In this document: piece by piece, positions 40,497 to 49,264 of the stretch
Layout: each line of letters starts with the position of its first letter
Position numbering within the stretch: the stretch's first letter is position 1
Source: Planctomyces sp.
Lineage (GTDB): Bacteria; Planctomycetota; Planctomycetia; Planctomycetales; Planctomycetaceae
Direction of reading: 5' to 3'
Length of the DNA stretch: 64,000 bases
Assembly: GCA_016795105.1 (NCBI GenBank)
Contig: JAEUIH010000033.1
Location: 1-64,000, forward strand
Position numbers and translations under genes: made by a program
The notes under the pieces: model-generated
Databases searched by the model: none
Seen by the model: the letters and a program-made list of their open reading frames with translations, nothing else
What the model was told of the DNA's origin: nothing

Positions 40497-43463
40497 ATGA
40501 GACGTCGCTGTTTATATCAAAAGACAATCGTTTTTGCTTCGATCGCGATGGCTTTGATCGCGACTGCTTTTGGGGCAGGGAGGTCGGTCACGGCAGACGA
40601 GCCAGTGCAATTTGGTCGAGATATTCTGCCGATCCTGTCAGCGAACTGTTATGCGTGTCATGGCCCGGATGAGCATGATCGAAAAGGCGAACTCAGGCTC
40701 GACATCGAATCCGATGCGCTGGGCGAACACGCTGGTGGTCGACCAGTGGTTCCCGGACAGCCCGATGAAAGCACGATCTTCCAGAGGCTGACAAGTACAG
40801 ACGCTGATGTTGTGATGCCTCCCCCGGATTCAAACAAGACATTAAAACCTGAACAGATCGCTCTGATTCGTCGATGGATCGCAGAGGGAGGCAAATGGGG
40901 GCGTCACTGGTCGTTTGAGCCGGTACAGCGACCAACAATTTCTGCTTCAGCAGTGAATCAAGCTTCGCAACATCCGATCGATGTTTTGGTCACATCCGAT
41001 CTCGCGGCCCGAGATCTCACGCTGCAGCCATCTGCGGAACCACAAATTCGGTTGCGCCGTTTGTCGCTCGATCTGATTGGTCTGCCACCAACACCTGAGA
41101 TGGCCGCTCGCTTTGCAGCGAATCCAACCGATGAAGAATGGGAGCAGATTGCGGATGAGCTTCTCGCGTCGCCCGAATTTGGCGAGCACTGGGCTCGTAT
41201 GTGGCTCGACCTGGCTCGATATGCAGACACCAAAGGCTACGAGAAAGACCTTGGTCGAACGATGTGGCCGTGGCGCGACTGGGTGGTGAGTGCTTTTAAT
41301 CGAGACATGCCACTCAATCAGTTTACGGAGGAGCAACTGGCTGGCGACCTGTTACCTAATCCAACAGAACAGCAATTAATCGCGACTGCATTTCATCGCA
41401 ACACCATGAGTAACGATGAAGGCGGCACAGATGACGAGGAGTTCCGAATTGCTGCGGTCAAAGATCGAGTCGATTCAACGATTCAGGTTTGGATGGGGCT
41501 GACGATGGGATGTGCGAAATGCCATACCCATAAGTACGACCCGATTTCTCAGCAGGAGTACTATCAGGTTTTTGCCATCTTCAATCAGTCTGAAGACGCG
41601 GATCGTTATGACGACGCTCCTGTGATGCAGGTCATCAGTGAGACGCAGATTCAGGAGAAGGCGAAGTTGATTGCGGAAATCGAAGCCGCAGAAGACCGAG
41701 TCACAGCTGCTGAGGCTGCCGGACCTGCAGAAGCCGAGGGCCCGGTTTCGCTTTGGACAGCGTCTGAAGTGACTCAGGCCGAATCAACGGGTGGTGCTGA
41801 GCTGGCAGTTCAACCAGCCGGTGATCTACGAGTAGCCGGGCCATCCGCAGAGAAAGATACATATCTGGTGTCGCTGACTCTGAAACCGGGACTGCATCGA
41901 AGTTTGAGACTGGAGGCGATTCCTGTGAAGTTGCCTGACGGCAGGTTTGGCGTTGGTCGCAGTCCGAGTGATCCGAATTTTGTTATCTCAGAGTTGATTA
42001 TTGAACGCCGGGCAGGAGATCAATGGGAAAAAGTAAACCTGATCAATCCTCGGGCGGATTTCGAACAGAATGGCTGGCCAATCACGGCATCAATTGATGG
42101 AAATGAAGCAACGGGCTGGGCGATTAGTCCCCAACAGTTGCAGCGACATGGAGCCGTGTATGACTTTGCAGACGCACAGCAACTCGACTCACCGACCAAC
42201 TATCGGATCACGATTTCACAGCAATATGGAGGTCGCCTGACACTGAGTCGTTTCCGAATCTCGACCAGTTCACATGAACCGGCCGAGCTAAAGCCGATTT
42301 CGGATTCTCCGTTGGTTGTAGAACAGCGAGAATCACTAAAGGCAGCTCAGCAGAAACTCAAAGCATTCGAGTCTGAAATCGCCAACCTTCCGGTGATGAG
42401 AGAACTGGGCAAAGAGAAACTGCGAGTCACTAAGATCCATCGGCGAGGCAATTTTCTGGACCCAGGTGAAGAGGTTCAGGCCAATATTCTTTCGTCGTTT
42501 GGCAGTGTTCCGGCCGAAGCCTCGATGAATCGGCTGGCTCTTGCTCGCTGGCTTGTTCATCACGACAATCCGCTGACACCGAGAGTCTGGGCAAATCGAA
42601 TCTGGGCGAGATTGTTTGGCGCTGGACTTGTAGAGACTGAAGAAGACTTTGGGGCTCTGGGATCAATGCCCACCCATCCGGAGCTGCTCGACTGGCTCGC
42701 AGCGGAGTATCGCGACGGCGGCTGGTCGCTGAAGAAGCTCCTGAAGCATATTGTGCTGAGCAAAACTTATCAGCAGTCATCAGACGTGACGGCAGAGTTA
42801 TTGAACGCAGATCCCGGAAATCGATGGCTGTCTCGTGGTGCTCGCTTTCGTTTGGGTGCCGAGGTCATTCGCGATCAGGCACTTGCAGTCAGTGGGTTGT
42901 TGTCGCTGAAGAAAGGTGGTCCACCGGTGATGCCACCTCAGCCAGCGGGGTTGTGGCGTTCAACCTATAGCGGAAAAACCTGGATTGATGCGGAGGGAGA
43001 AGATCGAGTTCGCCGTGGCCTGTATACCTACCTGAAGCGAACGACTCCGTATCCTTCAATGACGACATTTGATGGAGGTAGTGGTGAAGTTTGTCAGATT
43101 CGACGGATTCGAACAAACACGCCTCTGCAGGCTTTAGTCACACTGAATGACCCGGTGTTTCTGGAAGCATCAGCTGCTCTGGCGAAACGAATGTCGGAAG
43201 CGGCTGCGACTTCTGAAGAACGAGCTCAGATCGGCCTGAAGCTGGCGCTGATTCGATCACCAATGTCGGGGGAAGGAGACCCACTCGTGCGACTGCAGAA
43301 AGAAGCCGAAGCCGATTTCTCGGCGTCGCCTGAGAACACCGCAGAGTTTCTTCGAATCTCGCGTGCACAGATCCCGGATGGAATGTCCGCACCGGAATTC
43401 GCTGGCTGGGTTGTAGCAGCAAACGCAATCCTGAACCTCGACGAGTTCCTCACCCGGAATTAA
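40497..43463 (+). CDS. DUF1549/DUF1553 protein with planctomycete cytochrome c segment
   Basis: 988 residues. A signal peptide (IVFASIAMALIATAF) precedes the planctomycete cytochrome c domain with CYACH (Cys51, Cys54, His55) and a Met-containing MPPPDSN segment. The DUF1549 domain has a second CAKCH motif (Cys339, Cys342, His343). A concanavalin/discoidin-like insert (about 430-610) is followed by DUF1553 (WANRIWARLFGAGLVETEEDFG, PLQALVTLNDPVFLEASAAL). It is followed 72 bases later by a DUF1501 gene, the usual partner. The role is inferred as extracytoplasmic redox or polymer processing. Confidence 0.93.
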   Translation: MRRRCLYQKTIVFASIAMALIATAFGAGRSVTADEPVQFGRDILPILSANCYACHGPDEHDRKGELRLDIESDALGEHAGGRPVVPGQPDESTIFQRLTSTDADVVMPPPDSNKTLKPEQIALIRRWIAEGGKWGRHWSFEPVQRPTISASAVNQASQHPIDVLVTSDLAARDLTLQPSAEPQIRLRRLSLDLIGLPPTPEMAARFAANPTDEEWEQIADELLASPEFGEHWARMWLDLARYADTKGYEKDLGRTMWPWRDWVVSAFNRDMPLNQFTEEQLAGDLLPNPTEQQLIATAFHRNTMSNDEGGTDDEEFRIAAVKDRVDSTIQVWMGLTMGCAKCHTHKYDPISQQEYYQVFAIFNQSEDADRYDDAPVMQVISETQIQEKAKLIAEIEAAEDRVTAAEAAGPAEAEGPVSLWTASEVTQAESTGGAELAVQPAGDLRVAGPSAEKDTYLVSLTLKPGLHRSLRLEAIPVKLPDGRFGVGRSPSDPNFVISELIIERRAGDQWEKVNLINPRADFEQNGWPITASIDGNEATGWAISPQQLQRHGAVYDFADAQQLDSPTNYRITISQQYGGRLTLSRFRISTSSHEPAELKPISDSPLVVEQRESLKAAQQKLKAFESEIANLPVMRELGKEKLRVTKIHRRGNFLDPGEEVQANILSSFGSVPAEASMNRLALARWLVHHDNPLTPRVWANRIWARLFGAGLVETEEDFGALGSMPTHPELLDWLAAEYRDGGWSLKKLLKHIVLSKTYQQSSDVTAELLNADPGNRWLSRGARFRLGAEVIRDQALAVSGLLSLKKGGPPVMPPQPAGLWRSTYSGKTWIDAEGEDRVRRGLYTYLKRTTPYPSMTTFDGGSGEVCQIRRIRTNTPLQALVTLNDPVFLEASAALAKRMSEAAATSEERAQIGLKLALIRSPMSGEGDPLVRLQKEAEADFSASPENTAEFLRISRAQIPDGMSAPEFAGWVVAANAILNLDEFLTRN

Positions 43464-43535
43464 CGGGCAGTACCGAAATTTGTCGGCAACGCCAGGATTT
43501 GCGGACAGTAACAGAGACAAACAGAAAGAGTACGA

Positions 43536-45074
43536 ATGTCACATCGACTTCTGAACGAAACACGGCGTCACTTCTTCCGCAACAGTGGACTTGGTTTCGG
43601 AGCACTCGCGTTCAGCGCACTCATGCAGCACGATCACGGAGCATTTGCTTGTGGAGCACGGGTCGATTCCGGTGACAAGTCCGTAGTGAATCCACTGGCT
43701 CCCCGAGAACCCATGCTTCCTCAGCGCGCGAAGCGTGTGATCTATCTTCATATGGCGGGTTCACCGTCGCAACTGGAGTTGTTTGAGAACAAGCCGGAAC
43801 TCGCCAAAATCAGCGGCGAAGACTGTCCGAAGTCGTTTCTGGAAGGAAAGCGATTCGCTTTCATCAAAGGCGTTCCCAGGATGCTTGGCGGGCAGTTCTC
43901 GTTTCGTCAGCATGGACAGAGCGGACAATGGATGAGCGAACTCCTGCCGCACCTCTCCGGGATCGCAGACAAGCTGAGCGTGATTCGAACTGTTCAGACA
44001 GATCAGTTTAATCATGCACCATCTCAACTGTTTGTTCATACCGGAACGCCTCGACTGGGAAATCCATCGCTGGGTGCCTGGGTGACATATGGACTTGGAA
44101 GCGTTAACGAAAACCTGCCCGGATTCGTGGTCCTCTTATCCGGCGGAAAGACACCAGATGCTGGAAAATCGCTGTGGGGAGCCGGTTTCCTGCCCAGCGT
44201 ATACCAGGGCGTGCAGTGTCGAACCACCGGCGAACCTGTTCTGTACCTCAGTGATCCGCCTGGAATCTCGCGGACGATGCGACGAAAAATGCTGGATGCA
44301 GTTGCCGAGATGAATACTGCCGAGTTTCAGAGGAGTGGTGATCCGGAAACGGAAACTCGAATTGCTCAATATGAACTTGCATACCGAATGCAGATGTCCG
44401 TTCCGGAAGTGATGGACATTTCCCGTGAACCAAAACACATTCTTGAAATGTATGGTGCTCAGCCAGGATATGTCAGCCCGGCAGAAAGCGCTGAAGATCC
44501 TCGAGTTCTATATAAGGGCGACGATCCGACATTTGCAAACAACTGTCTGCTGGCGCGAAGACTTGTAGAGAACGGTGTGAGATTCGTGCAGCTCTACGAC
44601 TGGGGCTGGGACCACCATGGTTCATCGCCAGGTGAAAGTATTGATGAGACTCTTCCTATTAAGTGTCAGCAAATTGATCGTGCGATCTCGGGCCTGCTTC
44701 TCGATCTTGAACAGCGAGGACTTCTGGACGAAACACTTGTGGTATGGGGAGGAGAGTTTGGAAGGACCCCCATGATGCAGAACAATGTGAGATCGGATCT
44801 GCAGAAGGGATTCATTGGCAGAGACCATCATCCTTACGCGTTTACGATGTGGATGGCTGGGGGCGGAATCAAAAACGGAATGTCTTATGGGCAGACCGAT
44901 GAGTTCGGCTACTACCCCACAGAGAATCCTGTCAGCGTCCGTGACCTGCAGGCCACGATTTTGCATCTGACAGGACTGAATCCCTACAAGTTTAACTACT
45001 CGTGGCAGGGTCTCAATAACCGCCTGATTGGCCCCACCGACGAGGGGAAAGTGCTGCAGGCGCTAATCAGTTGA
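43536..45074 (+). CDS. DUF1501 family exported protein
   Basis: 512 residues with a Tat-like start (RRHFFRNSGLGFGALAFSAL). Family landmarks are VIYLHMAGSPSQLELFENKP, FGSGTSAANS-like loops, YDWGWDHHGSSPGESID, VVWGGEFGRTPMMQNN and GRDHHPYAFTMWMAGGG. It is the partner of the DUF1549/DUF1553 gene just upstream. It differs from the DUF1501 protein at 1876-3309 in length and N-terminus and so is a separate paralogue. Confidence 0.93.
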   Translation: MSHRLLNETRRHFFRNSGLGFGALAFSALMQHDHGAFACGARVDSGDKSVVNPLAPREPMLPQRAKRVIYLHMAGSPSQLELFENKPELAKISGEDCPKSFLEGKRFAFIKGVPRMLGGQFSFRQHGQSGQWMSELLPHLSGIADKLSVIRTVQTDQFNHAPSQLFVHTGTPRLGNPSLGAWVTYGLGSVNENLPGFVVLLSGGKTPDAGKSLWGAGFLPSVYQGVQCRTTGEPVLYLSDPPGISRTMRRKMLDAVAEMNTAEFQRSGDPETETRIAQYELAYRMQMSVPEVMDISREPKHILEMYGAQPGYVSPAESAEDPRVLYKGDDPTFANNCLLARRLVENGVRFVQLYDWGWDHHGSSPGESIDETLPIKCQQIDRAISGLLLDLEQRGLLDETLVVWGGEFGRTPMMQNNVRSDLQKGFIGRDHHPYAFTMWMAGGGIKNGMSYGQTDEFGYYPTENPVSVRDLQATILHLTGLNPYKFNYSWQGLNNRLIGPTDEGKVLQALIS

Positions 45075-45178
45075 CCAAACATCCTTCCGTTCCCATTGTC
45101 GTGGATCGCTCCGCGATCCTCCGCGCCCCGCATCCTATCGCGAAGCGACCACAAACATCCCTCCAGCTCAGCCACACC

Positions 45179-45245
45179 AAACCCAGTTCAACCCTGCCAA
45201 ACCCAGTTCAACCCTGCCAAACCCAGTTCAACCCTGCCAAACCCA
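45179..45245. repeat. 20-bp tandem repeat, 3.35 copies
   Basis: Units AAACCCAGTTCAACCCTGCC run 45179-45198, 45199-45218 and 45219-45238, then a partial AAACCCA. The copies are identical, so the array is recent. It lies in the 172-base gap between convergent genes, immediately before the stop of the 1052-residue protein, and no hairpin is obvious. It could mark slippage or a recent expansion. Confidence 0.9.
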
Positions 45246-45246
45246 T

Positions 45247-48200
45247 CTATTCAACATAAACAAACTCATTCATACTCAGAATCGTCTGGCACAGATCAAT
45301 CACCGCACGATGTTCGGCATCCGCATGCCCGGCCGACTGATAGAGATCAGTTTGCTGCCGGATGAAGTCCATCGATGCAACCGTTTCGTCGTTTGATGGC
45401 AGTCGTCCGAAGGCGAGTTGCCATGCGAGCGAGACCTGTAGTTCAAGGGACTGTTTCGGCGATCCTTTGATGAGTCGATCGGCAAACGCAGACGCCCAGT
45501 CCCGCCCCTGAGGACTGTTCATGAACATCAGCGCCTGCGGCGCGATGGTCGTTACGGGACGCTGCCCAATGCTGACGAGATGTTCAGGCCAGTCGAACAG
45601 CATCATCATTGGGATCAGCTGGCTTCGCTTGATAAAGAAGTAGATGCTTCTGCGAGTCATGTTGGGATCGAGAGTACCGGGGCCGAACTGAGTTCTGTCG
45701 AGCCTTCCGGAAACGGCCAGCATAGAATCACGAATGGCTTCTGCCTCCAGTCGCTTTGGAGTACGACGCCAGAAGAGTACATTTTCACGGTCCTTTTGAG
45801 CTCGATCTTCATCATGCTGACCGCTTTGCATATAGACCTGACTGGTCATGATCAGCCGATGCATCCGCTTGAGATGCCATTCGTTTGCAACCAGATCTGC
45901 TGCCAGCCACTCCAGAAGTTCGGGGTGATCGGGTCTTTCTCCGGAGATCCCGAAATCATTTGGAGAAGCCACAATCCCGCGGCCGAAATGGTGTTGCCAG
46001 AGTCGATTCACGATGACTCGTGCAGCAAGACTGCCTGCTCCGGATTCAGCATCCGTCATCCAGTTTGCCAGCGATGCTCGCCGAAAGCTTGTTCGAGTCC
46101 AGTTCTCCGGAGGAGCCACTTTCCATGTCTCAGAATTTGCGGTGGCTGGCATCAGCACCTGTAAGAAACCGGGAGAGACGACTTCCTGTTTTTGATGAAC
46201 ATCTCCTCGCTTGAGGAGAAACGTTTCAGGATAGAAGTGAGGAAACCCACGATCATCAGCATGGTGACTCATGTGGGGCAGCCCTTCGCTGGTGACCATT
46301 ACCTTCGCCAGCTGCAGTCCTGGACCAGCCTGTTTACGTTGCTGAAGTTCAGACTGGAGTTTCACAAGTGCCGGGTCCTGAGTGGCGAACCAGCCGATCG
46401 CAGTCTTCCAGGCTTCTGACGACTCATCGACATTTGTTCGCAGCGAATCAATGGCATGTGCAACTTTTGCATCAACCCCAACACGCCCCACCTCCGGTTT
46501 TAGATCTGCATGACTCGATACAGAGATACGGAATCGCCCAAGTGTGTGATGAGCATTGGGATGGTTCAATGTCAGGACTATCGTCCAGCGAGCTCCGGAT
46601 TTCAGATCTTCAGGAAGAGTCAGATCAAAGACAGCCGCCTGATCAGTACCAACGCCACCCTGATCCACCGCCCAGCCGCTGACGGGATCGTTGTCGATCG
46701 AAGCGGCAATCGAAAGAGAGCCGCTATCCTGCTGATGAGTGGCCCTCGGATTTCGCAGTTCAATTCTTGTTTCTGTGGAGTTCGATGCCGTTTTTGACTC
46801 TGCGGCTTCGACCGGAACGACGTGAACCTCGATATTTCCCAGAGCGAAGTTTCCATTACCTGCGCGACCCGGGCCACGGGCGGGAAGTGAGTCGTGGGTG
46901 AGAGCTTCGAGGCGAATTGCTCGCGCATCACCACGGTAAGAATCCGCTGCAATCGTAATGACTTCCTTCAGCGGAGGCGCTCCGGTGGACAACACAGAGC
47001 CATCCGGCAGGTTTTCGAATTTTGTCCCAGCATTCGAAGTGACAGACACCAGATGCAACGGTTCCCAGATATCTGATGAATTTGTCGGAGGACTGTCCTT
47101 AAGCCATTGTCGAAAATTTGTTGGAAGCTGAGTAATTTTATATTCGCGGATGGCGCGTTCGCGATCATGAATCTCGTTTAAAAACGCTTGCCGGCGATTC
47201 AGGTTTTCTGCCGGGTCGAGATCAATTTCTGTTTCGGAACGGATCGCAGATCCAAAGTTTGCAGCCAGCCGATAATAGTCGACAGCCGGAACCGGGTCGA
47301 ACTTGTGATCATGACACCGCGCACAGCCGACAGACAGGCCAAGGAAAGACACGCCGGTCGTCATCACCATGTCATCCAGTTCATCGTATCGAGCCGTTTC
47401 AAACTCTGCTTCCGTCAGCTGCGTCGGGAAAGCGGCAGCGCCGAGAAATCCGGTGGCCATCATTGCCATGGGCTGATCGGGAGCCAGTTCATCCCCGGCG
47501 AGTTGCCATTGTACAAACTGGTTATACGGCAGGTCTGAGTTGAAGGCTCGAATGAGAAAATCGCGGTAATGATAGGCATACGGGCGATCGTAATCCTGTT
47601 CGTAACCGTGTGATTCTGCGAATCGAGCAACATCCATCCAGTGACGAGCCCACCGTTCACCGTAGTGCGGTGAGGCCAGCAGTCGATCGATCAGATTCGG
47701 CCAGGCATTCGGGTCCGGATCGTTCACGAACGCATCCACATCCCCAGGCTCCGGCGGCAGCCCGGTTAAATCAAAGTACGCTCGTCGAATCAGAATGCGA
47801 CGGTCTGCTGTGGGATTTGGCGAGAGTCCCTGAGACTGCTGACGCGATCGTATAAATCGATCGATCGGAGTTCGGCACCACGCTTCATCCGTTGGAACGG
47901 GAGGCTCAACAGATATCAGCGGCCGAAATGACCAGAACTGGCGATCATCATCGCTGACCTGCATTCCGAGCTCGCTGGTGTCCGATTTGCCGGCAAGCGG
48001 CATGTCATAGGGCGCCCCAAGATTGATCCACTCACAAACCTTTTGAATCTGTTCGTCAGAAAGCTTCGGGGCTTTGAATGGCATATGTGGGTCAGCAGTA
48101 TGCTGAATCAGCTGCACAAGGTGACTGTCTTCAGCGGACTTTGTCACAAAACCACTGTCCATTAGCGACTCACGCGTCGAAAGATCGAAGTCGGCTTTGG

Positions 48201-48405
48201 TCGACTTTCCTCCATGACAGTCAAGACAATGCTGAGTCAGAATGGACCGCACATCAGACTTGAAGAGTGCCATCCCGCGTTTCGCTTTTTCCACATGATC
48301 CGGATCGACCTGCTGACCGCTGGCTGAAGCGGCGTCGGCAGATATGCAGCAGAGGGCGATCGCGAGTGTGACAAAGAATCTCAAAGGAAGGACGGTCAGA
48401 GACAT
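45247..48405 (-). CDS. DUF1549/DUF1553 protein with planctomycete cytochrome c segment
   Basis: 1052 residues with a signal peptide (LRFFVTLAIALCCISADA) and the planctomycete cytochrome c motif CLDCH (Cys60, Cys63, His64) followed by KAPKLSDEQIQKVCEWINLG. The DUF1549 part has ARCHDHKFDPVPAVDYYRLA, and a beta-rich insert (about 440-650) precedes DUF1553 (VIVNRLWQHHFGRGIVASPN, IAPQALMFMNSPQGRDWASA). Unlike the other two cases, no DUF1501 gene follows on the same strand; the nearest DUF1501 gene converges on it across 172 bases. It is the longest of the three paralogues. Confidence 0.93.
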   Translation of the reverse strand: MSLTVLPLRFFVTLAIALCCISADAASASGQQVDPDHVEKAKRGMALFKSDVRSILTQHCLDCHGGKSTKADFDLSTRESLMDSGFVTKSAEDSHLVQLIQHTADPHMPFKAPKLSDEQIQKVCEWINLGAPYDMPLAGKSDTSELGMQVSDDDRQFWSFRPLISVEPPVPTDEAWCRTPIDRFIRSRQQSQGLSPNPTADRRILIRRAYFDLTGLPPEPGDVDAFVNDPDPNAWPNLIDRLLASPHYGERWARHWMDVARFAESHGYEQDYDRPYAYHYRDFLIRAFNSDLPYNQFVQWQLAGDELAPDQPMAMMATGFLGAAAFPTQLTEAEFETARYDELDDMVMTTGVSFLGLSVGCARCHDHKFDPVPAVDYYRLAANFGSAIRSETEIDLDPAENLNRRQAFLNEIHDRERAIREYKITQLPTNFRQWLKDSPPTNSSDIWEPLHLVSVTSNAGTKFENLPDGSVLSTGAPPLKEVITIAADSYRGDARAIRLEALTHDSLPARGPGRAGNGNFALGNIEVHVVPVEAAESKTASNSTETRIELRNPRATHQQDSGSLSIAASIDNDPVSGWAVDQGGVGTDQAAVFDLTLPEDLKSGARWTIVLTLNHPNAHHTLGRFRISVSSHADLKPEVGRVGVDAKVAHAIDSLRTNVDESSEAWKTAIGWFATQDPALVKLQSELQQRKQAGPGLQLAKVMVTSEGLPHMSHHADDRGFPHFYPETFLLKRGDVHQKQEVVSPGFLQVLMPATANSETWKVAPPENWTRTSFRRASLANWMTDAESGAGSLAARVIVNRLWQHHFGRGIVASPNDFGISGERPDHPELLEWLAADLVANEWHLKRMHRLIMTSQVYMQSGQHDEDRAQKDRENVLFWRRTPKRLEAEAIRDSMLAVSGRLDRTQFGPGTLDPNMTRRSIYFFIKRSQLIPMMMLFDWPEHLVSIGQRPVTTIAPQALMFMNSPQGRDWASAFADRLIKGSPKQSLELQVSLAWQLAFGRLPSNDETVASMDFIRQQTDLYQSAGHADAEHRAVIDLCQTILSMNEFVYVE

Positions 48406-48491
48406 TCAAATGCTCCCGGGGAAGCGGAAGGCGGCGGGTATGTTCAGATGAACATTCATGATGTCAGTTGCCGGATCGCGGTACAAGCGAG

Positions 48492-48519
48492 TTGACACCT
48501 GCGAGCAAGTTCGTATGCT
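48492..48519 (+). promoter_or_regulatory. Sigma-70-type promoter for the XRE gene
   Basis: TTGACA at 48492-48497, a 16-base spacer, and TATGCT at 48514-48519 (four of six matches to TATAAT). It lies upstream of the XRE gene and faces it. Confidence 0.45.
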
Positions 48520-48548
48520 GAAAAGAGCAGTTGACAGACGTCAAGAAG

Positions 48549-48598
48549 TCGAATTAATGATGATTCGAATTGTTCGACTGCGAAGGCGATGACGCCTT
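48549..48598 (+). promoter_or_regulatory. Possible operator dyad and 5' UTR hairpin before the XRE gene
   Basis: GTCGAAT and ATTCGAA-type half-sites occur around 48549-48579, a candidate binding site for the XRE protein itself. A 6-bp hairpin AAGGCG-ATGA-CGCCTT at 48583-48598 sits directly before the ribosome-binding site AGGGAG (48601-48606), so it may influence translation. Both are inferred from sequence only. Confidence 0.3.
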
Positions 48599-48613
48599 TG
48601 AGGGAGCCCATCC

Positions 48614-48949
48614 ATGCTGACAGTTGGAGCACGGATCAGAGAAATCCGGAAGAGCCGGAAGCTGACCCAGAGAGAGCTTGCAGATCTGGTTGGTATGAAT
48701 TTTACATATCTCAGCCGAGTGGAAAACGACCGGCTCGATGATGACCAGACGCCTCGTGAAGAAACCATCCAGCGAATTGCTTCGGCGCTCGATGCAGACG
48801 CCGACGAGCTCTTAATTCTTGCCCGGCGAATTCCGGACAATTACCGGACTCGAATCCTGTCACAGCCGGATGTGTTTCGGCGGATACTTACGTTGAGTGA
48901 CGAGCAGCTTTCATTGTTGGTCGAACGCGCAGAAACTGCGGAAGCTTGA
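48614..48949 (+). CDS. XRE family helix-turn-helix regulator
   Basis: 111-residue DNA-binding protein of the Cro/CI (XRE) family. The HTH covers residues about 7-62: IREIRKSRKLTQRELADLVG (helices 1-2), MNFTYLSRVENDRL (recognition helix region), and ASALDADADELLIL. A short C-terminal helical tail follows. The AGGGAG ribosome-binding site is seven bases before the ATG. It probably regulates itself and perhaps nearby genes; no phage or toxin partner is next to it. Confidence 0.9.
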   Translation: MLTVGARIREIRKSRKLTQRELADLVGMNFTYLSRVENDRLDDDQTPREETIQRIASALDADADELLILARRIPDNYRTRILSQPDVFRRILTLSDEQLSLLVERAETAEA

Positions 48950-49264
48950 CCGGTGTACAGCAGAAAACGAGCAGTCCGCCAGAACCAGATCTGATAATTC
49001 AGCGTCGCGAACGACGATCTGTAAGAAATGTGATTGTCGAACGTCACTGAGATCAGATACTACACGCGCCGAATGCCTGAACCCGGATGTGATCAGGCGT
49101 GTCCGCAGAGCGTAGATAGAGCCAACCGGCTGGTAGGTAGAGCCAACCGGCTGTTTGTCAGCATCGTAATGGGTGTCAGCACGCCCAATGGTGTTGCATC
49201 CAAAAAACGGGCCTATCTCACTCAACGATTCCAAAAGACAATTTTGCTCAGTTAGTTTCGTCCC
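48950..49264. other. Intergenic region with a duplicated 21-bp element
   Basis: 315 bases without a convincing gene. Two 21-bp near-identical copies, GTA(G)(A/G)TAGAGCCAACCGGCTG-like, lie at 49112-49132 and 49133-49153; each contains the small dyad AGCC-AACC-GGCT. No promoter was identified for the MFS gene. Confidence 0.6.

Noticed and set aside
45179-45245. CRISPR-like repeats
   Set aside because: Units are contiguous 20-mers without spacers.
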